A stretch of 64,000 nucleotides of DNA from Tigriopus japonicus (taxonomy: Eukaryota > Arthropoda > Copepoda > Harpacticoida > Harpacticidae): positions 12,430,397 through 12,494,396 of the forward strand of contig CM021322.1 of the NCBI GenBank assembly GCA_010645155.1, written 5' to 3'. The position numbers and the translations under genes are program-made. This document shows positions 12,293 to 22,418 of the stretch, piece by piece (the stretch's first letter is position 1; each line of letters starts with the position of its first letter). The notes under the pieces were generated by a model. The model made no database searches, had not been told where the DNA came from, and saw nothing but the letters and a program-made list of their open reading frames with translations.

Positions 12293-13618
12293 TTAGCTGA
12301 CGTTAGACGGTTGGTTATTATTTTCGTGAGACCTTAGAACCTGTGCAGACTTAGGTGTTGATGAGCTTTGCGGGCTTGATGGGAAAAAATTCGGATCACT
12401 GAATTCCTCGGCTGCCTCCGACAGAAAGCGAACGAAGCGGGAAAAGGGGGGATGCTGTCCTTCATGAATGGCCTTGTATTGTGTTCCAACGGTCCGCCAC
12501 CGATTCTGAAGGCGTTCTGGCAACTTGTCTTTAATTGGTCTAAGTCCGTCTCCGTAATTGAGACTCTGGAGACTTGGCACCACGCCCATGTGGGCATTCA
12601 CCACCATGCAGAGGTCCTCCAAGTCCCTGAGTCCCTTTCCAAGGGTAATGTCGGACTTGATAGATGGAAATCCGTCCAACTTGCTCCTCAAGTTGTTTGC
12701 CACGTTTGCACTGGTCCCATACCGTTGCCGTAGCTTGGCCCACACGCTATGTAATGCAAAATCGGGATCCGATGAAGCAGCTGCCATGTAATTGTGGACA
12801 AGAGTGTTTGCTTCGCCCCCGGTATTTGCTTTAAGTATATTTATCTGGTCCATGGAAGAGAGTTGAAGTCCCCTGATCCTGTTCTTGAGTAGTGCGGACC
12901 AGGTAAAGAATCGTTCCTCCTGACCGGCTCCACAAAATGGGTCGGAAGTTTTCTCGAAAAGTTCCCTCCTCACCAAGTATTCCGCCGAACCTGAGAAGGT
13001 CGGAACAGGACCCCCAGCCCGGTTTGTCCACCACGGAGTAGTGGTTTGTGGAACCGGTGACGGGATTTCATGTGGAGGAAGACTTGCTAAAAGGGCAACG
13101 GGAGGGTCTGATTGTGGGTGGGCTGGAGCAGTTTCCGGTGGACATGCACCCTTGGATGGTGCGTCCGAAAAAATGGGCAACGTTGAGGGACACGCGTATT
13201 GCCCCGAAGACGTGGGCTTAGAAACATTTGGGACAGCGCATGGAATTGGTCTAATGTCAGAAGGACCTTTGCTGTGGGTGCTCACCAATAAAGATGGCCC
13301 CGAACGCTGGTTGCCCTCGCCCTCGAAGGCACGAAGTTGATCCTCCGTTTGGAAAAGCATTTCCATCTCGACCTCTAGGAGCTCCTCTTGCTTCTTGCGT
13401 TCCAGAATTTTTTGGCGGCCTCTAATCTGGGCTTCCCGGAGCGAACCCTCTCTCTCCATGACTCGAATCTCCTCCTCAAGGGCATCTTGTTCTTCCTCGT
13501 ACTTCCTTGCAGCTCTCGTCTTTTGAAGCTCGGTGAAAATTGAGTGGCGTTTCTCCTCTCGAGCAGATTGTGAGATTTGGCTTGTATGCGTGCTTGAAGT
13601 TATATTAGACGCCTGGTC
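12293..13618 (-). pseudogene. gag: BEL/Pao gag, main part (split by copia insertion)
   Basis: Forms the capsid-like protein of the BEL/Pao element. A Glu/Arg-rich coiled coil (REAQIRGRQKILERKKQEEL) is followed by a Pro-rich linker and a capsid-like helical region (LPTFSGSAEYLV-like block, then WSALLKNRIRG and WAKLRQRYG). A methionine lies at 13459, but the frame stays open upstream to 13618, where the copia element interrupts it. It ends at TAA 12293-12295, in frame with pol. The N-terminal remainder lies beyond the insertion at 18041-18169, and the frame is continuous if the insertion and one copy of the duplicated GGGCC are disregarded. Confidence 0.88.
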
Positions 13619-13623
13619 GGCCC

Positions 13624-13747
13624 TATTAGATTAGATGTATTTTCAAGAATCCCGGAAAAGGAAAAAGAAACGCTTATACAGTATTCAAAACAAAAACACG
13701 CGGTAAACACCGAATTAGCCACGCTCAACTTCGATTGCCATCTAATA
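13624..13747 (-). repeat. Copia 3' LTR (124 bp)
   Basis: Matches the 5' LTR base for base by eye. The pol stop codon (13742-13744) lies inside its first six bases. Confidence 0.93.
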
Positions 13748-16700
13748 TTTCCCCTCAATCGGAGACAGGGCTAACCCAATCTTGCTCCTCAGGTTTGTAA
13801 ATGCCGGGGATGGCAATGACTTAGTCAGTAAATCGGCTTCCATCTCTTGCGTGGGACAATACTCTAAGGCAATGGATCCATCTTCAAGTTTCTCCCGCAC
13901 AAAATGGTATTTGATTTGAATGTGTTTGGTTCTGTTGTGAAAGATAGGGTTTTTGGCCAGAGATAACGTTGGTTGATTGTCTTCTTTCAAAGTTGTCGGT
14001 TGTGTTGGTTTTTCTTCCAGATCTCCCAGCAAATTCCTTAGCCACACAACTTCTTGGGTGCAATAAGCCAGACTTAAATATTCGCTTTCACAAGTGCTCA
14101 AGGTGACAATGGGTTGTTTCTTACTTTTCCACGAAACAGGTCCTCCAGACATCTTAAAAATGTATCCAGAAACAGAACGACAGTCTTCGCTATCATTTCC
14201 CCAGTCGGCATCTGCAAACCCGATTAGATCCTTATCGCAGTCACTCTTGTAAGTTATTCCAATATCTCTGGTGCCATTGAGATATCGTAAAACGCGTTTA
14301 ATAGCTTGCCAATGCAGACGACTCGGTTTGACACAAAATTTTGCAATAATGCTTACGGCAAATGCAATATCTGGCCTTGTTCTATCGGCTAGATACACCA
14401 AGCTTCCAACAATGGTTCTGTACTCACTGGCGTCGACACATTCTTCATCTTCTCTTGTTTTGTGGAGTTTAAGATTCACTTCCATTGGGGTTTGAACCGG
14501 TTTACTGTTCAACATGTTGGTTTTCTTCAGCAGATTTTCGATGAATAACGGTTGGCCAAGCCACAGGGAGGTATCTGACCTTCGAATTGAGCATCCAAGA
14601 AAGAAAGCTACATTGCCAAGCCTTGTGATCTTGAATCGATTAGATAGATCGTTCGCCACTTCATGAATGGAATCTTCATGGATACTCCCAATCACAATGT
14701 CATCAACATACAATAACAAAAAAACATGAGCCTTGTTGAGATGAGCTTTCTTGTAAATGCAATGGTCATTCTCGAACTGAATAAATCCCATCTCCACCAA
14801 GGCATTATGAAGGGTTTGATTCCAGCATCTTGAGGCTTGTTTGATCCCAAAAAGACCTCTCAGTAGTTTGCAGACTTTCTTTTCCTCTCCATCTTGAACA
14901 AAGCCCTCAGGTTGAGTAACATAAATTTCTTCATCTAATTGACCATTCAAAAAGGCAGTCTTGACGTCAAACTGAAAGAGCTTGATGTCCTTTTGAATAG
15001 CCAAAGCCATGAACATGCGGATGGCCTCGAAACGGACAACAGGGGCAAAAGTGTCATGATAATCCTCTCCGTAAACCTGTGAAAACCCCCGGGCAACAAG
15101 TCGGGCCTTGTAACGGTTCACGTTTCCAAATTCATCATGCTTCTTACAATAAATCCATCGTGTAGAGATTACATTCTTGCCTTTTGGAAGATCAACCAAG
15201 AGCCAAACATCATGCTCATTTAATGATGACATCTCTTCTACCATGGCACCCATCCATTTATCGGCATCTTTGCTTGACATGGCTTGTTGATAAGATTTTG
15301 GGTCATCAGTGCGATTGGCATCAGCAACATTGACCCAATCATCATACCGATTGGGAGGGCGCCGTTCCCGTACCGGTTTAGAGGAAGAAGATCCATGATC
15401 TGTGTTGTCATCATCGCTGTGTCTTTGGGTTGGGATTTCCCTTTTAACGATGGGAGATTCATCTTGGGAAGGACGGCAACGTGGAGTGTCACCATCTGGA
15501 ACATCAACGTCATCCCCGCCACCAAGTGAACCACTCTGATCATCATGACATTTTTGACGAACATTTGCATCTGAAATTTCTGAAGATGTTTCAAAATTTG
15601 GAATATTCTCATCATCGCAGTTAACTCCAACTGTAGTGGTTCGCACAATTTCACTCGTCCGATCATTGTAGCCATTTACAGCTTCATCAAATATGACATC
15701 GCGAGCATAAGAAAAACGACGAGTTTCAGGATTGTACACACGATATCCCTTTACATTTTGAGAATATCCAATGAGAACTTGTCTCTCGGCCTTAGGATCT
15801 AATTTGGTTCTCTTTTCTTTCGGAACATGAACGTAAGCAAGGGACCCAATACGGCGAAGATGCGATACATTCGGTTTTATGTTCCAAAAAGCCTCATAAG
15901 GGGTTTTATCCTTTAATAATTTGGTTGGCCACCGGTTTCTCAAGTACACATGAGTGGCTAACATTTCACTCCAGAAAATACGTGGTAACTTGGCATCATC
16001 GAGCAAAACACGGATTCCTTCGGCCAACACACGCATTTGTCGCTCACTGACCGAATTTTGTTCTGGAGTGTACGGTACTGTTGTTTGATGCTTGACTCCC
16101 TTAGAAATCAAATACTGTTCAAATGGACCAGAACAAAACTCCAATCCATTATCACTCCGCAGAGTTCCAATCTTGTACCCAGTTTCATTTTCAATTTGAA
16201 GTTGCCAATTCTGGAAGGCACTCAAAACATCAGCTTTCTTCCGAAGGGGAAAAGTCCATAAGAATCGGGAATAGTCATCCACAATTACCAAAAAATACAC
16301 ACATCCACTGAAGGACTCGACATTTAGTTTGCCACTTAAGTCTGTGTGTACGAGTTGGAGCGGTCGAGAACTGCGGATAAATGTTCGTACAGGAAAAGGT
16401 TTTCGACACGTTTTTCCGATGACACAAGGCTCACATACTGGCAAGGATGATGTCGATGTTCCAAGAGGAAGACCGTCCAACATCTTCTTACGCACGAGCT
16501 CATTTAGGCCGCCGAGCCCTAGATGCCCCAAACGCTGATGCCAAAGATGAGTTGGAGATGATGAAACAGTTGTGTAGGCTTGTTCTCTCGTTTTATTATC
16601 CAATCCTCGTCCATTCACAACAAAAAGGTTGCCTTGTTTAGAGCTAGTTAATACAATTTTCCCACCTCCATGACGCATGATTCCAGTGGTACCTTGGAAA

Positions 16701-17746
16701 CTGGTGATGATTCCCTTCTCACAGACTTTAGCAATACTTAATAAATTAACTGAGAGCTGAGGTACATAGAGAACGCCATAAAGCATGCATTTTGTCCCAT
16801 CATTTAGGAGAAGACGAACATTCCCACGACCTTGGACAAGTAATTTCTTCCCATCCCCCATATTAATGCTATCCAGGGCACAGTCCTCAAAATCTTCGAA
16901 CATGGCCAAGTTTCCACTCATGTGGCTTGTTGCTCCCGAGTCCAATATCCATTGACGAGATGAGATGAAAAAGGATCCACATGAGTCATTCACAGCCAGA
17001 CCCCAGTCTTCCCACGAGTAGTTGTGGGAGTAGTTTGATTTTTCTACGTCCCGGTCAGCTTTCTCTTTCTTCTTGGACCTCTTGGGACAAAATCTCTTGA
17101 TATGGCCTTTAACACCACAAAAGTAACAGATGTAATGATCTGGAATGGCAGTAAAACCAGCCTCTTGTGTATTGGTTACATTAGGGACTCGCTTGGCCTC
17201 ATTTAACAAGGCTTGGGTAACTTCCTCCCACGATGGGGCCTTATCCCGCATGGTTAATACAGTTTTCGGGATTGAATAGGAATCCGGTAGGCCATTAATG
17301 ACAAAAAACACTTTCTCTTCCTCTTCCAAAGGCTTTCCAGCCACAGCAAGCTCGTCGCACTTTTCTTTTACACGTTTGAAATGTGTTTGAATATCCTGCC
17401 CTTCTTCCAAGGTGAGAGAGTACAAGCTAGACTTCAACGAGAACACATTTGCCCAAGTTTTGGGTTGAAATTGACTCTGTAATGTGGTCCAGGCAATGGC
17501 AGGATCATCTATCTCACCCACCAGATATAACACACTGGCATCTAAGGAAAGAAGGAGGATACCCGCAGCTTGACGTTGCTTCTTCACATACTGAGCATGT
17601 TCTTCCGGGTTCGAAGTCGAGTCGGGACACGCCTCTGTGCCATCAATGAAACCCCATAAACCATGTTTCATCAATGCCCCCTTGGCATGAATTCTCCAAG
17701 TTGGGTAGTTAGGGCCAATGAGGGTAGGGAACTTGTCATCCGGCAT
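13742..17746 (-). CDS. gag-pol: Copia gag-pol polyprotein, 1334 aa, apparently intact
   Basis: A single polyprotein for particle formation, cleavage, integration and reverse transcription. Visible in order are a copia-type gag, a CCHC knuckle (C207, C210, H215, C220), the aspartic protease site DSGAT (D269), the integrase zinc motif (H403 or H408 with C438 and C441), the catalytic triad D469, D532 and E568, reverse transcriptase with YVDDIV near residue 1014, and RNase H with DADWGN and KHIQIKYHFV near the C-terminus. No stop or frameshift interrupts it. The 5' leader is about 156 bp. The ATG at 17746 is the first in frame. The stop lies in the 3' LTR. Gag and pol share one frame, as is usual for copia elements of animals. 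Confidence 0.95.
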   Translation of the reverse strand: MPDDKFPTLIGPNYPTWRIHAKGALMKHGLWGFIDGTEACPDSTSNPEEHAQYVKKQRQAAGILLLSLDASVLYLVGEIDDPAIAWTTLQSQFQPKTWANVFSLKSSLYSLTLEEGQDIQTHFKRVKEKCDELAVAGKPLEEEEKVFFVINGLPDSYSIPKTVLTMRDKAPSWEEVTQALLNEAKRVPNVTNTQEAGFTAIPDHYICYFCGVKGHIKRFCPKRSKKKEKADRDVEKSNYSHNYSWEDWGLAVNDSCGSFFISSRQWILDSGATSHMSGNLAMFEDFEDCALDSINMGDGKKLLVQGRGNVRLLLNDGTKCMLYGVLYVPQLSVNLLSIAKVCEKGIITSFQGTTGIMRHGGGKIVLTSSKQGNLFVVNGRGLDNKTREQAYTTVSSSPTHLWHQRLGHLGLGGLNELVRKKMLDGLPLGTSTSSLPVCEPCVIGKTCRKPFPVRTFIRSSRPLQLVHTDLSGKLNVESFSGCVYFLVIVDDYSRFLWTFPLRKKADVLSAFQNWQLQIENETGYKIGTLRSDNGLEFCSGPFEQYLISKGVKHQTTVPYTPEQNSVSERQMRVLAEGIRVLLDDAKLPRIFWSEMLATHVYLRNRWPTKLLKDKTPYEAFWNIKPNVSHLRRIGSLAYVHVPKEKRTKLDPKAERQVLIGYSQNVKGYRVYNPETRRFSYARDVIFDEAVNGYNDRTSEIVRTTTVGVNCDDENIPNFETSSEISDANVRQKCHDDQSGSLGGGDDVDVPDGDTPRCRPSQDESPIVKREIPTQRHSDDDNTDHGSSSSKPVRERRPPNRYDDWVNVADANRTDDPKSYQQAMSSKDADKWMGAMVEEMSSLNEHDVWLLVDLPKGKNVISTRWIYCKKHDEFGNVNRYKARLVARGFSQVYGEDYHDTFAPVVRFEAIRMFMALAIQKDIKLFQFDVKTAFLNGQLDEEIYVTQPEGFVQDGEEKKVCKLLRGLFGIKQASRCWNQTLHNALVEMGFIQFENDHCIYKKAHLNKAHVFLLLYVDDIVIGSIHEDSIHEVANDLSNRFKITRLGNVAFFLGCSIRRSDTSLWLGQPLFIENLLKKTNMLNSKPVQTPMEVNLKLHKTREDEECVDASEYRTIVGSLVYLADRTRPDIAFAVSIIAKFCVKPSRLHWQAIKRVLRYLNGTRDIGITYKSDCDKDLIGFADADWGNDSEDCRSVSGYIFKMSGGPVSWKSKKQPIVTLSTCESEYLSLAYCTQEVVWLRNLLGDLEEKPTQPTTLKEDNQPTLSLAKNPIFHNRTKHIQIKYHFVREKLEDGSIALEYCPTQEMEADLLTKSLPSPAFTNLRSKIGLALSPIEGKY
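13748..13756 (-). promoter_or_regulatory. Copia polypurine tract
   Basis: The minus strand reads GAGGGGAAA directly before the 3' LTR. The tract is also coding: it specifies the last Glu-Gly-Lys of the polyprotein before Tyr and the TAG inside the LTR. Confidence 0.85.
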
Positions 17747-17902
17747 GACAGACTTTCAGAAAATTTCGACCCAATTTTCGACACACTCAACTTTTCCTTC
17801 TCAGACACGAAGAGGAAATCGATTCACTGAGACATTACCATCTCAACAATGATCAATTACAAATTGGAGATCACCTGATTCTTGCGTTTTTATCAGATTA
17901 TA

Positions 17903-17916
17903 CTGAGCCCATAACC
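17903..17916 (-). promoter_or_regulatory. Copia primer binding site, initiator tRNA half type
   Basis: Immediately after the 5' LTR the minus strand reads GGTTATGGGCTCAG. It matches, with one difference, the internal anticodon-arm complement of initiator Met tRNA (GGTTATGGGCCCAG) used as primer site by Drosophila copia. Priming is therefore inferred from a cleaved tRNA half, not from the CCA end. Confidence 0.85.
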
Positions 17917-18040
17917 TATTAGATTAGATGTATTTTCAAGAATCCCGGAAAAGGAAAAAGAAACGCTTATACAGTATTCAAAACAAAAACACGCGGTAAA
18001 CACCGAATTAGCCACGCTCAACTTCGATTGCCATCTAATA
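17917..18040 (-). repeat. Copia 5' LTR (124 bp)
   Basis: On the coding (minus) strand it starts TATTAGATGGC and ends ATCTAATCTAATA, so the ends are TA...TA rather than TG...CA, with an 8-bp inverted end TATTAGAT/ATCTAATA. Confidence 0.93.
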
Positions 18041-18169
18041 GGCCCCCTCCAACGCGAGGTCGGCGTTTAGTGTTTTTAGGTATTCTCTGGTGATGTGGTT
18101 GCTTCTCAATCTTTCCGCTTTCAGTGCCAGTACTTGTGAATTAGCCAACGATTCAGTGAGGTCACTAAT
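18041..18169 (-). pseudogene. gag: BEL/Pao gag N-terminal fragment beyond the copia insertion
   Basis: Read on the minus strand, the frame contains LTESLANSQVLALKAERLR and ends at the copia target site in phase with the gag part at 13618. Upstream a TAG (18170-18172) follows TTTGTT, which also resembles a splice acceptor. An ATG-initiated stretch (18244 leftwards) lies in the same frame before that stop. Whether the stop is a mutation or the 3' end of a short intron cannot be decided here. Confidence 0.7.
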
Positions 18170-18244
18170 CTAAACAAAGTCAGGGATTGGTTCAGAATTG
18201 AGCCCGCTCAACCAATGACAACAAGGCAGCAATTTTGCGGACAT

Positions 18245-19431
18245 TAGATCACTTTTGACGCTTCAACAACACTTAGCAGCGATGACGTTAAGGACCCCAT
18301 AAACCATTTAGGCCAATTAAAATCAGATGAATCATGGAATAGTCCAAAGAAGATTGGTGTTAAAAGGAAATTTTGTAAGCTTTTCATTAAAAAAAGTTCC
18401 AATTATCTGGGATTTATTCATCAACAGTATGGCATAGGGTAGGTCACATTGAGCCTTGATTCTGTCCATGGCATATCATTTTGTTCACTACCATCGGGTC
18501 ATTCTGATATAGAGGTGAAGAATCTTTCTAAAAATTGAAGTTTCTGATACTGTGGCATTTTTTCTCGAAATGTTTTGGAACGGTGTCGGTGTTTGGTGCT
18601 GTCACCAATTCTTACATGTTTTCACTTAAGCTTGCGTGTAGAATCTAGTTGTTTCTTGGCTTTGGTCTGGATTCCCATGGTAGATCGATTGGTGGGTTTG
18701 TTGATTGGTTGCCTCTACCATCCTTCAAACATCTTCTGATGCTAGTCATGAAAGGTCATTTGTTTTTTCCCTCTCGTAAGTTGCTCTTGTTGTTTTGGAC
18801 TATCAAATCAATCAAATTATCAAATGTCAAAAACTGTCATGNNNNNNNNNNNNNNNNNNNNNNAACGTGCGTCCTTCGATACCGATCATCAAAGCGGCTT
18901 ATGAGTTTGCTCAAATCAAAACCATGTAAATTTTTTAAAGGTAAATTACGTGTTCTTTGAGTCAAGCGAGACAAGAGGGCTGATTCAAATTGGTCTACAA
19001 ATAAAGCTTGAACCCTGATTAGGTCTGGTCCTCCGACATAAATGTGAGGTTTGGTGAAAAGTTGGTTTTTTATGTCACTCTTACAGGAAATCTGAGTACT
19101 TTTTAGCGCATTTTAAAACACGTAGGTACGTCGCAATATTAGTACAGCGCATGTAGCCACCAAAAATATCAGAATCACCTCCTTTTTTTAACAGCTTTGA
19201 GCTATTCAAGTTTCGGTCCACCTGCGCAGCACAACTGTATGTCCGCGATCTCACATAATACTGAAGAAGCAACAGGCAGGTACAAAATACGAAAAACAAA
19301 ATACCGCAAATATCCATTCAACTTGCTTTGCATGTCAACTAAACTACGAAAGTGCACTTTTTTGATTATATCTCAAATAAGTAGATGTAATCAAGGCATA
19401 AAGTAGTTGACTGACACAAGAACCACTGTAC
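18245..19431. other. Region beyond the BEL element, including assembly gap
   Basis: No 5' LTR matching 7532-7876 is visible here, so the BEL element is truncated, rearranged, or continues into the gap. Short frames spanning the N run are not supported. Confidence 0.4.
18842..18863. other. Assembly gap (22 N)
   Basis: A run of 22 N. The real gap length is unknown, and contiguity across it is an assembly claim. Confidence 0.99.
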
Positions 19432-20192
19432 TACAGGACGAATTTCAGAGCAGTGTTTATGACGTCATCAATCCACCTTGCGTTGGATCATCACTGATCC
19501 GTCATTAAATCTAGGTTGAGAGAAGTTCACTATTCATTTGCGAGGAAAAGAGAATTCAGTCAGGGACGCCACTCAAACATGTAATTACAATCTATTCATT
19601 TCTTTTCATAAGCAAAGCTCATTACATTGGATTTTGAAAAACGATTTGAAACTTTGAAGTTATTGAAAGATTTACGTGAATCAATAATCTAGTATAATAT
19701 TGTTTCTTTTGCCCATGGCAACCCTGGTTTAGTTTGAGAATTCTCCATGTGGTGTCAGTGTTTGTTCGTTTGACAGGGTGACCACTCGAACAAAAGGTTC
19801 AATGAGAGGGGCAACATTTCTTATCTTCTTTAAAGCAGAAATTGTGTTCTTTTTGTCTTCTTTTAACTCAATATTTTAAGCCAGTTTTTGACAGTGGTCT
19901 TTGAACTATTTTTGGAGAGGGTTGTTCAATGTTGGATAGAAGTGGTCAATTTAGATTATGAACCAACCCTAGTCAATTTAGTCACTTTGAGAAACGTGCG
20001 ACCATTGTGAATTGAGCTTCGAAGAAGATGTCACGCTAAAAACCTTGTGGATTTACCGATCATTCTGGTTATCTTGCCATCTCCAAGTGTCACATTCTAG
20101 TGTTTTAGTGCACAAAGAAATCCAGTCGTGCTGATTGAGAAAGAAAATTTGGATGGGTCGTGTGTGGCCCTTCAAAGAAAAAGAGAGCTTGA
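19432..20192 (+). repeat. Dispersed repeat, copy 1 (partner 47262-48001)
   Basis: About 750 bp from TACAGGACGAATTTCAGAGC to AAAGAGAGCTTGA recurs at 47262-48001 in the same orientation with few differences. A 20-bp block (19836-19855) is exactly inverted between the copies, and about 25 bp near 20040 are absent from copy 2. No coding potential is recognised. Just before it, AAGAACCACTGTACTACAGG also occurs at 45189, at the start of the duplicated segment there. Confidence 0.9.
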
Positions 20193-20599
20193 CTTCATCC
20201 TTCTTTCTTTCTTCCAATCAAAGAACATCGTATTCTCCATTGATGAGAACTACTCAAAGTCATTTGCGTCACTTATGTGTTTGTTCAGCGTGCTTTTGAG
20301 CATTTCATCTTACTCTCAGATCATTCAATGGATGATTGAATGGATGATTGACGATGGACAAGAAAAGGATTCGGGGAATATTGGTCTTCTCTTGTCACTA
20401 CTGCAAACTTTGGTGTGGTGATTCAACATGAAAATGAATGGGAAAAAGCAATGGAATCATCACCAATTAGACAAGGACAAGCACGTGGAATTGAAGTGGC
20501 AACCCTCAGATACAGAGACAGACTACTTTTGGCTGAAGTCCTACAACTTTGAGAAAGATCGATTATGAGAAGACCAGTCAACACGAGACATCAATGGTT

Positions 20600-20998
20600 A
20601 ACCAACCACAAGAGAGGGCCTTCATGGCTGGATTGGACTACATCCACAAAGATTTGCGGATGATTTGAAGATCATCGGGATTATCTTGCAACCTCAAGAC
20701 GAGAAATGAGCCCAAAGTGCCTTGAACTCTGCAGAAGATTGGGCCTCAAATGACCTTCAATGTGGATAAGTGTAAGATGATGAGGTTTGGAAAGAGGCCA
20801 AAAACCACTCCCAAGGATATCCTGAAAGGCCAGGAATTTGAGAGCATAGACATGGAAACAAACCTTAGTATCATATTTGATCAGAACATAAAATTCCGTG
20901 AACACTATGCTGATACCGTCATGCGGGCGAGGGGAATGATGGGGCTCCTGAGACGCACTTTCACCATGAGGGACAAGAAAATTATAAGTGTACGTTAG
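20600..20998 (+). pseudogene. LINE reverse transcriptase fragment (decayed)
   Basis: A FADDLKI block near 20651 is a non-LTR reverse transcriptase catalytic motif. After a one-base frame change the sequence continues FNVDKCKMMRFGKR, then NLSIIFDQNIKF and MGLLRRTF, matching the order of thumb motifs in CR1/Jockey-like LINEs. Stops and the frameshift show decay. The 5' and 3' ends are not recognised. Confidence 0.7.
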
Positions 20999-21702
20999 AC
21001 TTCTACTGGAGTGTAACGTGACTGTTACTCTCCTTGAAATGCTAAAAAATACAACCATTCACTTGAACACACGTCATTTCTCTGGTTATTTGCCATTGTT
21101 AAAATGTTGTTATGTTCCGCCATTCACTCAAAAACGAATGTTATTAGAAAAATAATCAAAATTTATTGAATCAAAGGCAGTCATCGCATGTCCTAAATTG
21201 CCGGTGTTGGCCCTAAGCTGTAGGTCCTTCGACCTTGAAGTGAATCCTTCGTAGAGTCATCCTTGACTGACACCATCGCATTATTTTTTAACAAGTGAAA
21301 TCTCGATCTTCAATTGAAAACTTGTCACACTTGAGAAATGAAGGCAGAATCAGATCGGCCTAACACTTATACTGTTTGATAACCAGTCACTTTAGCAGAG
21401 TCCCGTAATTTAGAAAGAGAATTGTATACTGCCACATTTTGTCACTTTTCAACGACATTTTTTCAATCTTGCTTTCTGCCCAAGATTTTTTTCTTTCCTT
21501 CAGTGTCATTTAATTTGGATGAAAAGTCTTATGCATAACGCCACGCTGTAGACATTGACAATATCTACTGTAATGTTCAGTCCTTTTCTTGTCCCCCAAC
21601 AATTTTAAGACCTCTACTCTCGACTAAATCAAATGATTTTGTCGAGTTGGGCTTTGGTGAACATTGGCAGTCATAACTCCCACTGGCAATGTTGTTACCT
21701 TG
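20999..21702. other. No gene recognised
   Basis: AT-rich sequence between the LINE fragment and the first hAT-like element. Nothing further could be supported. Confidence 0.4.
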
Positions 21703-22410
21703 TAGTGATGTGACTTGGGCAAGTAATGAGTCATCACAGACACCCAAGAACAAGTTGTTGACAAGCATTACTTGGGCAATACACCAATACACTTGGCAAG
21801 CTCAAGGAACATTGGAAGATGCAGTTGCCGGCAGTTGCTCTTGGAAGAGTTAAGATACTTGCAGTGTGACTTAGAAGAAAAAAATGTCAAGTTGCATTTT
21901 CGATGATCTTTTGACCTTAATAATTTAGCAATAAATAGTGGAAGTGATACAAAAAAATATTTCAATTTGGAAAACATTTGCAAAACCATGGTTTTTTTTG
22001 TTTCGGTTCTAGGCCACACATGAATGCACTTTTGAGGCTAATCAAGACCGAGATTTAGAAGTCACACTTCCAGAACAATCTCGTTTACTCAGAGTTGCCG
22101 GCATTAAAAAGTAAAATGCCAAATCTTTTTTTAGTATTCTCGAAATATTTTGCATTTCCCCATGTGAGAGAATTGAAGTGTGTAATTTTCTTAAAAATAC
22201 ATCCTTTCAAATGTATGGGCCCTATTTAGCTGAATCAGCCTGGTTTAGTGAAATTTGGATGGCAAGTTTATTCTTCGTTCATAGCAAATTTGGCAAACCT
22301 GTTAGCTGGGAAAAGTACTTGTACAAACACCCAAGCTATGCCAAGCTTCAGCAAGCCCAAGCACTGTGCCAGTACAGCTTGCCCAATCTCTTGTTTGCCC
22401 CCCATCACTA
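21703..22410. mobile_element. hAT-like MITE, family TAGTGATG, copy 1 (708 bp)
   Basis: Starts TAGTGATGTGACTTGGGCAAG and ends with the inverted counterpart CATCACTA. Flanks are TTACCTTG (21695-21702) and ATACCTTG (22411-22418), 7 of 8 bases matching. It lacks a transposase. Its first 270 bp closely match 23074-23340. Confidence 0.85.
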
Positions 22411-22418
22411 ATACCTTG

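Larger units (their letters stand above)
13624..18040 (-). mobile_element. Complete Ty1/copia retrotransposon (4417 bp) inside BEL gag
   Basis: Two 124-bp LTRs that I find identical by eye (13624-13747 and 17917-18040) enclose a single long gag-pol frame. A 5-bp duplication GGCCC flanks the element (13619-13623 and 18041-18045). Identical LTRs and an unbroken frame indicate very recent insertion. Short LTRs, small size and single frame are reminiscent of the GalEa-type copia lineage of crustaceans, but that assignment needs a phylogeny. Confidence 0.96.

Noticed and set aside
14271..17649. Plus-strand and alternate-frame ORFs within the copia element
   Set aside because: Shadows of the intact minus-strand gag-pol. 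None shows independent domains.
18245..18841. 5' LTR of the BEL element
   Set aside because: No stretch similar to 7532-7876 was found on either strand here.
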